A stretch of DNA of 36,332 bases from SAR324 cluster bacterium (GTDB lineage Bacteria; SAR324; XYD2-FULL-50-16), in assembly GCA_028282885.1 (NCBI GenBank), contig JANQGX010000078.1, positions 1 to 36,332 of the forward strand. Direction: 5' to 3'. The position numbers were made by a program, and so were the translations under genes. The notes under the pieces were generated by a model. The model searched no databases. It saw only the letters and a list, made by a program, of their open reading frames with translations, and had not been told where the DNA came from. This document shows, in pieces, positions 15,266-23,361 of the stretch (position 1 is the stretch's first letter; each line of letters starts with the position of its first letter).

Positions 15266-17302
15266 CTATTTTGTCTTTTCCTGTACCACCTCACTGACAA
15301 GTTTTCGGTCTGCGAGATAGGGAAGGGTAATGTGATTCGTTTCACCATGCGTTTTATTGTACTCAATACTGGTTTCAATAGAGTTGGGATTTCTGGCCCA
15401 GGCCCTGCGAGCAACTCCCCCCATAACATCCCAGGGTATGGCCCTGCGGATAATCTCATCAATTCTCTTACTACCATCCAATACCAATCCAAATCCACCG
15501 TTAATCGCCCTGCCTATACCAACTCCTCCGCCGTTGTGAAGCGCCACCAGGCTCATTCCCCTGGCCGCGTTGCCGGCGAAACAGTGGGTCGCCATATCCG
15601 CCATGATGTTACTGCCATCTTTAATATTTGCCGTTTCTCGGTAGGGCGAGTCCGTTCCACCGGTATCATGATGATCCCGTCCCAGCATGACCGGACCGAT
15701 CTCACCGTTTCGCACCATCTCATTGAATTTCAGAGCTATTGTCATCCGCCCCAGTGCATCCTGGTAGAGAATCCTCGCCTGGGTGCCCACCACCAGTTTG
15801 TTCTTCATGGCATCCCTGATCCAGATAAAATTGTCACGATCCTGAAACCTCCTCTCCGGATCAATGCAGGACATGGCCGCTTCATCCGTCTTTTGCAGGT
15901 CAGATTCCCTGCCACTGAGACAGACCCAGCGAAAGGGACCATAGCCATAATCAAATAACATGGGACCCATAATATCCTCCACGTAAGAAGGATAGATAAA
16001 ACCATCCAGTGTGTCCTTGCCGTTCTTGCAAATCTCCGTTATCCCGGCATCAAATACAGCCTTCAGGAAGCTGTTCCCATAGTCAAAAAAGTAACTTCCC
16101 CGGTCAACAAGGCTGCGAATGTGATAAAAATGCGACCGCAGGCTGGAGTCAACTTTTTGAGCAAAAAGGGCAGGGTCCTTTTTCATTAATGTCGTTCGTT
16201 CCTCAAAAGTCAACCCCTGCGGACAATAACCTCCGTCGTAGACAACATGGCAGGAAGTTTGGTCGCTCAGCAAATCTATTTTAATCTCTTTGTTTTCAAC
16301 CGCATATTCAAGCAGGTCGACGATATTACCGTGGAAGGCGATCGCTATACCTTCCCGTTTGGCCTGGTATTGACCGGCCAGGGTGAAAGCCTCCTCCGCA
16401 CTATCCACAATTTGACTAACCCATCCCTGCTGATGGCGCGTTTTTATCCTTGATATATCCACTTCGGCAATGATTCCAACCCCATTGGCAATTTCCACCG
16501 ATTTCCCCTGCGCACCGCTCATTCCTCCCAATCCGGAAGTAACAAAAAGACATCCCGAAAGATCGGCATCATCGGGCAGTCCCATCTTCAAACGAGCCGC
16601 ATTTAGGATTGTGTTGTAGGTCCCGTGAACAATACCCTGGGGCCCAATATACATCCATCCGCCCGCTGTCATTTGTCCGTAATTGGCGACCCCCAGGGCC
16701 ATTGCCCTGTTCCAGTTTTCCTGATCATCATACATTCCCACCATCAGCGCGTTGGTTAGAATTACCCTTGGAGCCGCCGGGGACGATTTGAAAAGCCCAA
16801 GTGGGTGTCCGGATTCCACAACCAGGGTTTGATCCTCCGTCAGTACCTCCAGGTATCGTTTAATCAGATGATACTGCATCCAGTTCTGACAAACCTGGCC
16901 TGTTTCACCATAAGTAGTCAGTTCATAGGGATAAAGAGCGATTTCGAAATCCAGGTTATTATCGATCATAACCTGAAAAGCCCTGCCTTCGACACATTCA
17001 CCTTTGTAATCGTCTATGGATTTGCCAAATATCCTGTCTACAGGTCGAAATCGATAACCGTAGATCCTGCCTGTAGCGACAAATTCATCCATGAACTCAG
17101 GCGCCAGAATCGTGTGCCATTTTTCCGGCACATACCGCAAGGCATTGTGCAAAGCCAGTTCAACCTCGGCCTGTGATAGTTCAGATTGCCGTTTAGGAGC
17201 CCTGCGAATTCCTTCTACAAATCCCGGATGATCCGGAAGGACCGGAAAGAGATCATCCAGTTTGATGGCCATCGAGCTTGAAATGTCACTGTTAGTTGTC
17301 AT
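15266..17302 (-). CDS. hutU: Urocanate hydratase HutU (long form)
   Basis: Urocanase adds water to urocanate to give imidazolonepropionate, using tightly bound NAD+ as an electrophile. The signature TSGLGGMSGAQGKSVEIANG (about 250) is the NAD-binding loop, and GGWMYIGPQGIVHGT and GGGVGIGRAINGG are further hallmarks. The protein has 678 residues against about 555 for the common bacterial enzyme; this is the length of the animal and some anaerobe-type enzymes, with extra N-terminal and internal segments. The ATG at 17302 follows GAAGGG by about eight bases. It is the first gene of the leftward hut operon, and its promoter should lie in the 812-base divergent region toward fhs. Confidence 0.97.
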   Translation of the reverse strand: MTTNSDISSSMAIKLDDLFPVLPDHPGFVEGIRRAPKRQSELSQAEVELALHNALRYVPEKWHTILAPEFMDEFVATGRIYGYRFRPVDRIFGKSIDDYKGECVEGRAFQVMIDNNLDFEIALYPYELTTYGETGQVCQNWMQYHLIKRYLEVLTEDQTLVVESGHPLGLFKSSPAAPRVILTNALMVGMYDDQENWNRAMALGVANYGQMTAGGWMYIGPQGIVHGTYNTILNAARLKMGLPDDADLSGCLFVTSGLGGMSGAQGKSVEIANGVGIIAEVDISRIKTRHQQGWVSQIVDSAEEAFTLAGQYQAKREGIAIAFHGNIVDLLEYAVENKEIKIDLLSDQTSCHVVYDGGYCPQGLTFEERTTLMKKDPALFAQKVDSSLRSHFYHIRSLVDRGSYFFDYGNSFLKAVFDAGITEICKNGKDTLDGFIYPSYVEDIMGPMLFDYGYGPFRWVCLSGRESDLQKTDEAAMSCIDPERRFQDRDNFIWIRDAMKNKLVVGTQARILYQDALGRMTIALKFNEMVRNGEIGPVMLGRDHHDTGGTDSPYRETANIKDGSNIMADMATHCFAGNAARGMSLVALHNGGGVGIGRAINGGFGLVLDGSKRIDEIIRRAIPWDVMGGVARRAWARNPNSIETSIEYNKTHGETNHITLPYLADRKLVSEVVQEKTK

Positions 17303-17583
17303 CTGGATACCCTTCTGAAGTTGGAAGAAAAGGGATTGAGCATTCTTATTGTTTCGATACGAAAGCCGGTCGGTTTAAATCGATTGATCACCTGGGAAAA
17401 AGCTTTTCTCCCTGAACATCCTGCCATGTCGATGAATACTCCTCTCGACCCGCTTCCGGTTAAACTCAACCCGAAATCAGCTATCTGTAAATACAATATT
17501 CAGGAACGTTCAAGCAATTCCAAAATCTCTTCTTACAGTCTAAAAACCGATCTTTATATGTGATGATCATAGCAAGCTTAATT

Positions 17584-17593
17584 TGTATATACT
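17584..17593. promoter_or_regulatory. HutC-like operator, site 1
   Basis: TGTATATACT differs by one base from the palindrome TGTATATACA; flanking T residues (TTTGTATATACTTT) extend the resemblance. It lies about 280 bases before the hutU start and could cover the hutU promoter. Assignment rests on resemblance to known HutC sites and on the hutC gene nearby. Confidence 0.5.
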
Positions 17594-17794
17594 TTATTAG
17601 TCAAGTCAAATATCTGTTTCTCATAATATTCACTATATTTCAATCATTTAACAGAGATATGTCCTGTGGATTTAAAAACCATTCATTTGGCAGGTCAGAT
17701 CCAGATGAGCCCCATCCGATAAGCGCTTAAGATTTCCCGGTAACAAATCCGACGTCTTTCAATTATTCCTCATGTCGCAAAGTCATTAACAATA

Positions 17795-17804
17795 AGTATA
17801 TACT
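17795..17804. promoter_or_regulatory. HutC-like operator, site 2
   Basis: AGTATATACT is a perfect ten-base palindrome that shares the GTATATAC core with site 1. It lies in the middle of the divergent region, about 210 bases from each of the other sites. Confidence 0.45.
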
Positions 17805-18026
17805 GAAAAGATTTTTTAAATACGTGTTAGGATGCTTTTCATCGGGACCAAGCCCGCTTCATTACCAAAATATCCCTTGCTGAAAAAACTGAATCGAACA
17901 ACCCTCTCTTGATAAATGAAGATATAATCACATCGTATCGAAACGACATTTTTAATATGGATAAATAATCCACCCTTTTGGTAGTTGCTTACCACTCGTA
18001 GTACACTCATAATTTTCAACATATTT

Positions 18027-18036
18027 TGTATAGACA
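18027..18036. promoter_or_regulatory. HutC-like operator, site 3
   Basis: TGTATAGACA, inside TTTGTATAGACAAA, has symmetric TTTGT/ACAAA arms and one departure from TGTATATACA. It lies 78 bases before the fhs start, a suitable place to block an fhs promoter. Confidence 0.55.
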
Positions 18037-18114
18037 AATAAATCTAACAGGATTAGACTAAAGAGGTGATTTTCAAAAATCTGATAACTATGTGCAACTG
18101 CTCCGGATAAAGCC

Positions 18115-19800
18115 ATGAAAAACAAAAGTGTTCCAGCCGATATTGACATCGCCCGCCAGGCCATAATGCTTCATATCGACGAGATTGCCGGCAAACTGGG
18201 GATAGCAGTCGATGATATCGAGCACTATGGCAAATACAAAGCCAAAATCTCACTCGATTTTTACCGTCAGACTGAAAACCAGCCCAAAGGAAAACTGATA
18301 CTGGTCTCGGCCATAAGCCCGACACCAGCCGGAGAAGGAAAAACAACCACTTCTATCGGATTGGGAGATGCCTTGAATCGAATTGGAAAGAGGACCACGG
18401 TCTGCCTTCGTGAACCCTCTTTGGGGCCCTGCTTCGGAATGAAGGGTGGTGCCGCGGGAGGCGGTTATGCACAGGTTGTCCCCATGGAGGATATCAACCT
18501 TCATTTCACTGGAGATTTTCATGCCATTGGCTTGGCTAACAACCTCCTGTCGGCAGCTATTGATAACCAGATTCATCATGGCAATCCATTGGAAATCGAT
18601 CAGCGCAGGATCGTCTGGAAGAGAGTTTTGGATATGAATGACCGTGCCCTCCGCAGTCTGACGGTCGGTCTGGGCGGTGTCGCCAATGGAGTCCCCAGGC
18701 AGGATGGATTTGATATCACGGTTGCCTCGGAAGTAATGGCAATTTTCTGTCTGGCTGAATCCATCCCCGAGCTGAAAGAACGAATGGGGAATATCATTGT
18801 CGCCTACACCAGGGAGCGTAGACCAGTTCGGGCAAAAGATCTGAAAGTTCACGGCTCTATGACTGTTCTGCTAAAGGACGCCTTAAAGCCCAACCTGGTG
18901 CAAACACTGGAGAACAACCCCGTGCTGATTCATGGCGGGCCCTTTGCCAATATCGCCCACGGTTGTAATAGTGTTATTGCCACTAAACTGGCCAGTCGGA
19001 TCTCCGAGTATACTGTTACCGAAGCCGGATTCGGAGCGGATTTGGGTGCAGAGAAATTTTTTAATATCAAATGCAGGGCATCTGATTTGAAACCGGATGC
19101 AGCGGTTCTGGTGGCGACTGTCAGGGCGCTGAAGTTTCACGGGGGGGTCCCTTTAAAAGAGGTTAACCAAACCAATCCTGAAGCTTTGGAGAAGGGGATA
19201 GAAAACCTGAAGAAACATATTGAGAATATTCACCAGTTCAATGTCCCGGTCGTGGTTGCAATTAACCGGTTCAGCTCCGATCTGACGGAGGAAATCGATC
19301 TGATAAAGCAGAAATGCAGCTACCTGCAGGTGCCTGTAGTTGAATCGAATCATTGGGCTGAAGGCAGCGTCGGGGCAGAAGAACTGGCACATACCGTCAT
19401 TGAATTGGTCGACAATAACACAATGGAGTTCAAACTGCTCTATCCTGACGATATGCCGCTTTGGAACAAGGTGAAGACTATTGCCCAAAAAATCTATGGT
19501 GCGGATGACATCCTGGGGGACAAAAAACTGCGGCAGAAGTTCAGAACGTTGCAGGAAGAGGGTTACGGCAATTATCCAATCTGTATGGCTAAAACTCAAT
19601 ACTCTTTTTCCACTGATCCCCTGCTGGTTGGCAGACCGAAACGCTTTGATGTCCCGCTTAGGGATGTCAGGCTTTCCGCCGGAGCCGGCTTTGTGGTGGT
19701 ATTGACCGGTGAGATCCTCACCATGCCCGGATTGCCGAAAATCCCGGCTGCCGAGAGTATCGACATTGATGAACGAGGTTTTACCGTCGGTCTTTTCTGA
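18115..19800 (+). CDS. fhs: Formate--tetrahydrofolate ligase
   Basis: The enzyme joins formate and THF to 10-formyl-THF at the cost of ATP, and runs backward in some fermenters to make ATP. The 561 residues match the monofunctional family. The P-loop TPAGEGKTT is at 70-78, and REPSLGPCFGMKGGAAGGGYAQVVPMEDINLHFTGD-type family motifs are intact around 103-140, as are EAGFGADLGAEKF and NHWAEG. It is divergent from the hut operon and followed by hutC, so it probably serves the one-carbon unit from FtcD. A FolD-type cyclohydrolase, needed to link methenyl-THF to 10-formyl-THF, is not in the window. The direction of the reaction in this cell is inferred, not shown. Confidence 0.97.
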   Translation: MKNKSVPADIDIARQAIMLHIDEIAGKLGIAVDDIEHYGKYKAKISLDFYRQTENQPKGKLILVSAISPTPAGEGKTTTSIGLGDALNRIGKRTTVCLREPSLGPCFGMKGGAAGGGYAQVVPMEDINLHFTGDFHAIGLANNLLSAAIDNQIHHGNPLEIDQRRIVWKRVLDMNDRALRSLTVGLGGVANGVPRQDGFDITVASEVMAIFCLAESIPELKERMGNIIVAYTRERRPVRAKDLKVHGSMTVLLKDALKPNLVQTLENNPVLIHGGPFANIAHGCNSVIATKLASRISEYTVTEAGFGADLGAEKFFNIKCRASDLKPDAAVLVATVRALKFHGGVPLKEVNQTNPEALEKGIENLKKHIENIHQFNVPVVVAINRFSSDLTEEIDLIKQKCSYLQVPVVESNHWAEGSVGAEELAHTVIELVDNNTMEFKLLYPDDMPLWNKVKTIAQKIYGADDILGDKKLRQKFRTLQEEGYGNYPICMAKTQYSFSTDPLLVGRPKRFDVPLRDVRLSAGAGFVVVLTGEILTMPGLPKIPAAESIDIDERGFTVGLF

Positions 19801-19958
19801 TCCCTGCTGTCTCAAGGTGTCACCCGATTACAGGGGTGCGATTGTCGGCAGATATCTTATTTCCAAAAACCAATCCCTGCGCTATGATGCAATTGTCAAT
19901 CGGATCGTGAGCCGTCAGGGTCCGGTCTATCTTTGCCACAGATAGCAACCATCCGCAG

Positions 19959-20726
19959 GTGATAATGGCGTTAAAAACAGCAATTGAACAGAATGACTCT
20001 CCCTGGCCGCTGTACCAACAGGTAAAACAGCTAATCATTCGCAGGATTCAGGCAGGTCATTGGCAACCGGGATCTAAAATCCCCACTGAGAATGACCTGG
20101 TTGAAACACTGGGGATGTCCAGAATGACCATCAACAGAGCTATTCGAGAGCTTACTAACGATGGTCACCTGATTCGTCGAAGAGGATCGGGAACTTTTGT
20201 GGCTCCGCGAAAGCCCAGAATGGGACTGCTGGAAATCAGAAGTATCGCTGATGAAATCAGGGAGCAAGGGGGCATTCACCATTGTGATGTTCATCTGCTT
20301 GATGAAGAGAGAGTTAACAAAGAGCTGGCCGCACAAACCGGTTTCGAACCGGGATCAGTTATCTTTCATTCCGTTACGATCCATCGCAACGGACGAAATC
20401 CTATACAAATGGCGGATCGTTATGTAAATCCTCTGCTGGCACCCGATTACCTCAACCAGGATTTCACAAAAATCACTCCCAGCGAATACCTGCTTCATAC
20501 AACTCCCTTAACCGAGGCCAATATCTCAATCGACGCCATTTCGCCTGATCGACAGATCTGCCGGTTGTTGGAAATCACAGCTAAGGAGCCTTGCCTGCTG
20601 ATCCGTCGAACAACGTGGAGTAAAAAGACCCTGGCAACCAGCAGCCGTTTTATTTCACCGTCTTCCCGCTACAGCATAGAAGGAAGTTTCAAACCACGCT
20701 CCACATCCCAGCAGATTCTGGCTTGA
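19959..20726 (+). CDS. hutC: GntR/HutC-family histidine-utilisation repressor
   Basis: The protein has a GntR winged helix at about 14-80 (PLYQQVKQLIIRRIQ, IPTENDLVETLGMSRMTINRAIREL, RRRGSGTFVA) and a UTRA effector domain from about 95 (EIRSIADEIREQGG, QMADRYVNPLLAPDYLNQDF, CLLIRRTTWS). The stretch from LLEIRSIADEI through the RYVNP and PSEYL segments is characteristic of HutC, which binds urocanate and releases hut promoters. The listed start is GTG at 19959; ATG at 19965 is an equally good alternative that removes two residues. It follows fhs by 158 bases on the same strand and is probably co-transcribed with it, giving autoregulation through the palindromes before fhs. The lacI-type gene converges on it with 12 bases between stops. 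Confidence 0.92.
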   Translation: MIMALKTAIEQNDSPWPLYQQVKQLIIRRIQAGHWQPGSKIPTENDLVETLGMSRMTINRAIRELTNDGHLIRRRGSGTFVAPRKPRMGLLEIRSIADEIREQGGIHHCDVHLLDEERVNKELAAQTGFEPGSVIFHSVTIHRNGRNPIQMADRYVNPLLAPDYLNQDFTKITPSEYLLHTTPLTEANISIDAISPDRQICRLLEITAKEPCLLIRRTTWSKKTLATSSRFISPSSRYSIEGSFKPRSTSQQILA

Positions 20727-20738
20727 AAAGAGAACTTT

Positions 20739-21752
20739 CTATTTCTTTCTGGCACACGATTCCCGAATAATCAGTTTCGGTTCAAATAACCTTTTTTCAA
20801 ACTGTGGCGCGGTATCCGGAGACCCGGCATCCATCAAACAGGCAAAGGCATGATGCACCATCTCCTCACTTGAAGGAGCAATAGTGGTGATTTGGGGTGA
20901 GTAAAGTTCCCCCAAATCTATGTTATCATAGCCGATGACGGAGACATCTTCCGGAACCCGCAATCCATAATGTTTCAAAGCGGAAATTGCCCCCATCGCC
21001 GTAATATCATTAAAGGCAAAAACCGCTGAAAATTCCAACTTCCTGCCAATGGCCTCGCTGATACACTGTTTGGCCGCTTCAATGGTGTTGTCAGCGGAGA
21101 AAACCAGCGATTCATCAAAAGCTACACCCCAGGTATTAAAACCACTTTTGACCCCGTTAATCCGGTTTTCAGCGGAGTAAAATCCTTTTTCCCCCGTGAT
21201 CAGCAGAATTTTTTCATGCCCCAATCCCAGAAGATAGCCCGCGGCCCTTTCACCTCCGACAAAATCATCAACCAAAACCGATTCGCCCTCAAAACCTTTG
21301 ATCTCCTCATCCATTACCACCAACCTGTTTCGATCAAAGCCGATCTCATCCAGATCTCCCTTTTCCAGTTTGCTGCTGCTGAGGATAACACCTGTAACCC
21401 TCTGCTGCTTCAGCAGATTCAGATAGTTTTTCTCCCGTTTTTTGTCATAGTTGGAGTTGCACAACAAAAGCAGATAACCATTGATAAATGCTTCGTTTTC
21501 AAGCAGGCTGCCTAACTTGGCGTAAACAGGATTCATATTGCTGGGAAAAACAACACCTACTGCCCTTGTATAGCCTTGGCGTAAACCTGATGCCAGCGGA
21601 TTGGGGGTATACATATTTTTCTTAATGACCGCCTGGATTTTGTCGTAGGTCTCTTTTCGCATATTTCCCACAGCTTTGTTGTTGATAACCCTTGACACCG
21701 ATGCTGTGGAAACACCGGCCATTTTGGCTATCTCTTTCAACGTGACGGTCAT
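20739..21752 (-). CDS. LacI-family transcriptional regulator
   Basis: The 337-residue protein starts with the LacI headpiece TLKEIAKMAGVSTASVSRVIN (about 4-24), the hinge helix region near NPLASGLRQG, and a sugar-binding-protein-like core (GVVFPSN, DDFVGGERAAGYLLGLGHEKI, AVFAFNDITAMGAI, DVSVIGYDNI). Family members usually repress carbohydrate genes and are released by a sugar or derivative. The start at 21752 has AGAAGGAG just upstream. No transporter or sugar enzyme lies next to it, so its target is unknown. A perfect AACCGGTT palindrome about 107 bases upstream resembles LacI-family operators and may serve autoregulation. Confidence 0.95.
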   Translation of the reverse strand: MTVTLKEIAKMAGVSTASVSRVINNKAVGNMRKETYDKIQAVIKKNMYTPNPLASGLRQGYTRAVGVVFPSNMNPVYAKLGSLLENEAFINGYLLLLCNSNYDKKREKNYLNLLKQQRVTGVILSSSKLEKGDLDEIGFDRNRLVVMDEEIKGFEGESVLVDDFVGGERAAGYLLGLGHEKILLITGEKGFYSAENRINGVKSGFNTWGVAFDESLVFSADNTIEAAKQCISEAIGRKLEFSAVFAFNDITAMGAISALKHYGLRVPEDVSVIGYDNIDLGELYSPQITTIAPSSEEMVHHAFACLMDAGSPDTAPQFEKRLFEPKLIIRESCARKK

Positions 21753-22233
21753 ACTTCTCCTTCTTCACAGGTGCAATCACCCTTTGAAAAACGAGTGATC
21801 ATGTATTTCGAAATCCGATTCCAATCTTACAGATTGAACTGAAACCGTCTATACCTATAACCGGTTGAATTGAAAAGACTGTCGATAGTGTTCATCTGTG
21901 CTTTCGAGAGATACAGGGCGGGAAAAGCAACATCCCGGTTGTCGTTTTGGAGAGCCGGAAGAGATCGCAAACACGTATTCTGGCTTTGCTCAAACAGATC
22001 GGAACTTGTGTTAGATCATGGCATGGCTGTAGACGGGGGATTTCTTGCCCAGTAGCTGAAACAGGTGTAAACTGCTAATATCATGTCAACGGACAGATAT
22101 CGGATTCAGCTTAACCGGAAATATAAACTTGGTTTCGTGTACCCTGATCAAAGCAGTACCGAAGTGATAGAAAAGAGTCGAAGCAATACTGTGCTTGGAT
22201 TAGGCAAAACAGCCATTTTGTTTCAGAACTTTC
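21753..22233. other. Intergenic region between the lacI-type gene and the membrane protein
   Basis: The 481 bases separate two divergent genes. The only element I would single out is the AACCGGTT palindrome near the lacI-type side. An 86-codon frame from 22083 overlaps the membrane-protein gene in another frame and has no ribosome site, so I do not call it. Confidence 0.45.
21859..21866. promoter_or_regulatory. Candidate LacI-family operator
   Basis: AACCGGTT is a perfect eight-base palindrome with the central CG typical of LacI-family sites. It lies 107 bases upstream of the LacI-family gene and 368 bases upstream of the divergent membrane-protein gene. The motif is short, so chance cannot be excluded. 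Confidence 0.35.
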
Positions 22234-23361
22234 ATGAAAAACCAATTGTTAATCGGCAGATTTGTTGTTCTGGCTTCAATGCTCCTGGGGCTTCCCGCCC
22301 TGGGGGTACTGCTGAAAGGAGAAGATATATGGCTGTACCTTGAGTTTCCACCTGTCAACCAGTTTGTTTCCAAAGCCGGATTTTCCTGGATTGCTTTTGG
22401 GATTTTCCTGATTCTCATCCTCTTCACCTTGTCTCTGTTGATCGCGATTTTTCTCAAATCAAACAGCCCTGAAAGCAGAACAGAAAAGGGTCGATTTCCC
22501 TGGTGGGGGTGGGTTGGATGCACTGCTCTCATACTTTTCTGGAGTCTTGCCTGGAACCGTTTTGAATGGATGGGAAGTTGGCAGGAACATACTTTTTTCC
22601 CTCTCTGGGCCTGTTATATCGTCATCATCAATGCCTTGACCCTGAAACGAACCGGTAGTTGCATGATGACCGATCAGACCGCTTTTTTCCTTAGTCTGTT
22701 TCCAATCAGTGCTATTTTCTGGTGGTTTTTCGAATATCTAAACCGGTTTGTACAAAACTGGAGTTATACAGCCGTGCACTATAGTCCGGCAAAGTACTTT
22801 CTTCTGGCCACGCTTGCCTTCTCGACCGTATTACCTTCTGTTCTGGGGACTTGTCGATTTCTTATGAGTTTTCCCAGGATAAAGGAAGGGTTGCGTTTCA
22901 ACATACCCTTTCAAATCCATCGTCCGGAAATACCGGCCCTGGCAGGACTTTTCGTTGCCGCGGCGGGATTAGGATTGATCGGCGTTTTTCCGGATTATCT
23001 ATTCCCCCTGCTCTGGGTTTCACCTTTGGTGATTCTTCTCTCGCTGAAAACGCTTTTCAAAGAAGAGCACCTGCTGCATTTGCATCGAAGTGAAAGACAG
23101 CCCCAGTTTATTGCAGCAATGCTTTCGGCGCTAATCTGCGGATTCTTCTGGGAGATGTGGAATTACTGGAGCATGATCAAATGGACATATGCCATTCCCT
23201 TTGTGGACAGGTTTCGCCTATTCGAAATGCCGATTTTGGGATACTCGGGCTATCTGCCCTTTGGACTGGAGTGTGTTATTATCGGGGAGACAATTCGGGA
23301 GATTTTTTCCCGGAAACCTGTGAACTACATCGGTTCTTCAACCGACTCCATCTGGGGTTGA
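22234..23361 (+). CDS. Multi-pass membrane protein of unknown function
   Basis: The 375-residue protein has about nine or ten hydrophobic segments spread over its whole length, and no signal peptide distinct from the first helix. Aromatic-rich, conserved-looking motifs stand out: WWFFEYLNRFVQNWSY (about 165-180), FFWEMWNYWS (about 307) and FEMPILGYSGYLPFGLEC (about 332-349). Glutamates inside these membrane-proximal motifs suggest an enzyme or cofactor site rather than a simple transporter, but this is speculation. I do not recognise a named family with certainty. The start at 22234 lacks a clear ribosome site. Its last 37 bases overlap the 3' end of the convergent flhA gene, and the LacI-family gene is divergent upstream. 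Confidence 0.8.
   Translation: MKNQLLIGRFVVLASMLLGLPALGVLLKGEDIWLYLEFPPVNQFVSKAGFSWIAFGIFLILILFTLSLLIAIFLKSNSPESRTEKGRFPWWGWVGCTALILFWSLAWNRFEWMGSWQEHTFFPLWACYIVIINALTLKRTGSCMMTDQTAFFLSLFPISAIFWWFFEYLNRFVQNWSYTAVHYSPAKYFLLATLAFSTVLPSVLGTCRFLMSFPRIKEGLRFNIPFQIHRPEIPALAGLFVAAAGLGLIGVFPDYLFPLLWVSPLVILLSLKTLFKEEHLLHLHRSERQPQFIAAMLSALICGFFWEMWNYWSMIKWTYAIPFVDRFRLFEMPILGYSGYLPFGLECVIIGETIREIFSRKPVNYIGSSTDSIWG

Larger units (their letters stand above)
17303..18114. promoter_or_regulatory. Divergent hutU-fhs control region
   Basis: This 812-base gap separates hutU (leftward) from fhs (rightward). It is visibly richer in A and T than the flanking genes. Three TGTATATACA-like palindromes (17584, 17795, 18027), listed separately, match the kind of site bound by HutC repressors and suggest coordinated control of both transcripts. 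No long coding frame is convincing; a 65-codon frame whose stop overlaps the hutU start has only a TTG start and no ribosome site. Confidence 0.6.

Noticed and set aside
15140..15958. A 272-codon plus-strand frame opposite hutU and the hutU-ftcD gap
   Set aside because: It lies antisense to the strongly supported hutU coding sequence, has no ribosome site, and its composition looks like the reverse reading of a conserved gene.
17299..17496. A 65-codon minus-strand frame whose stop overlaps the hutU start as ATGA
   Set aside because: The overlap is attractive, but the start is TTG without a ribosome site and the peptide looks random.
17303..18114. A tetrahydrofolate riboswitch before fhs
   Set aside because: None of the conserved sequence elements of that riboswitch could be recognised; palindromic protein-binding sites explain the region better.
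18250..19815. Long minus-strand frames of 200 and 220 codons opposite fhs
   Set aside because: They are shadows of the conserved fhs gene and resemble no protein family.
22083..22343. An 86-codon plus-strand frame before and across the start of the unknown membrane-protein gene
   Set aside because: It has no ribosome site and overlaps the better supported gene in another frame.
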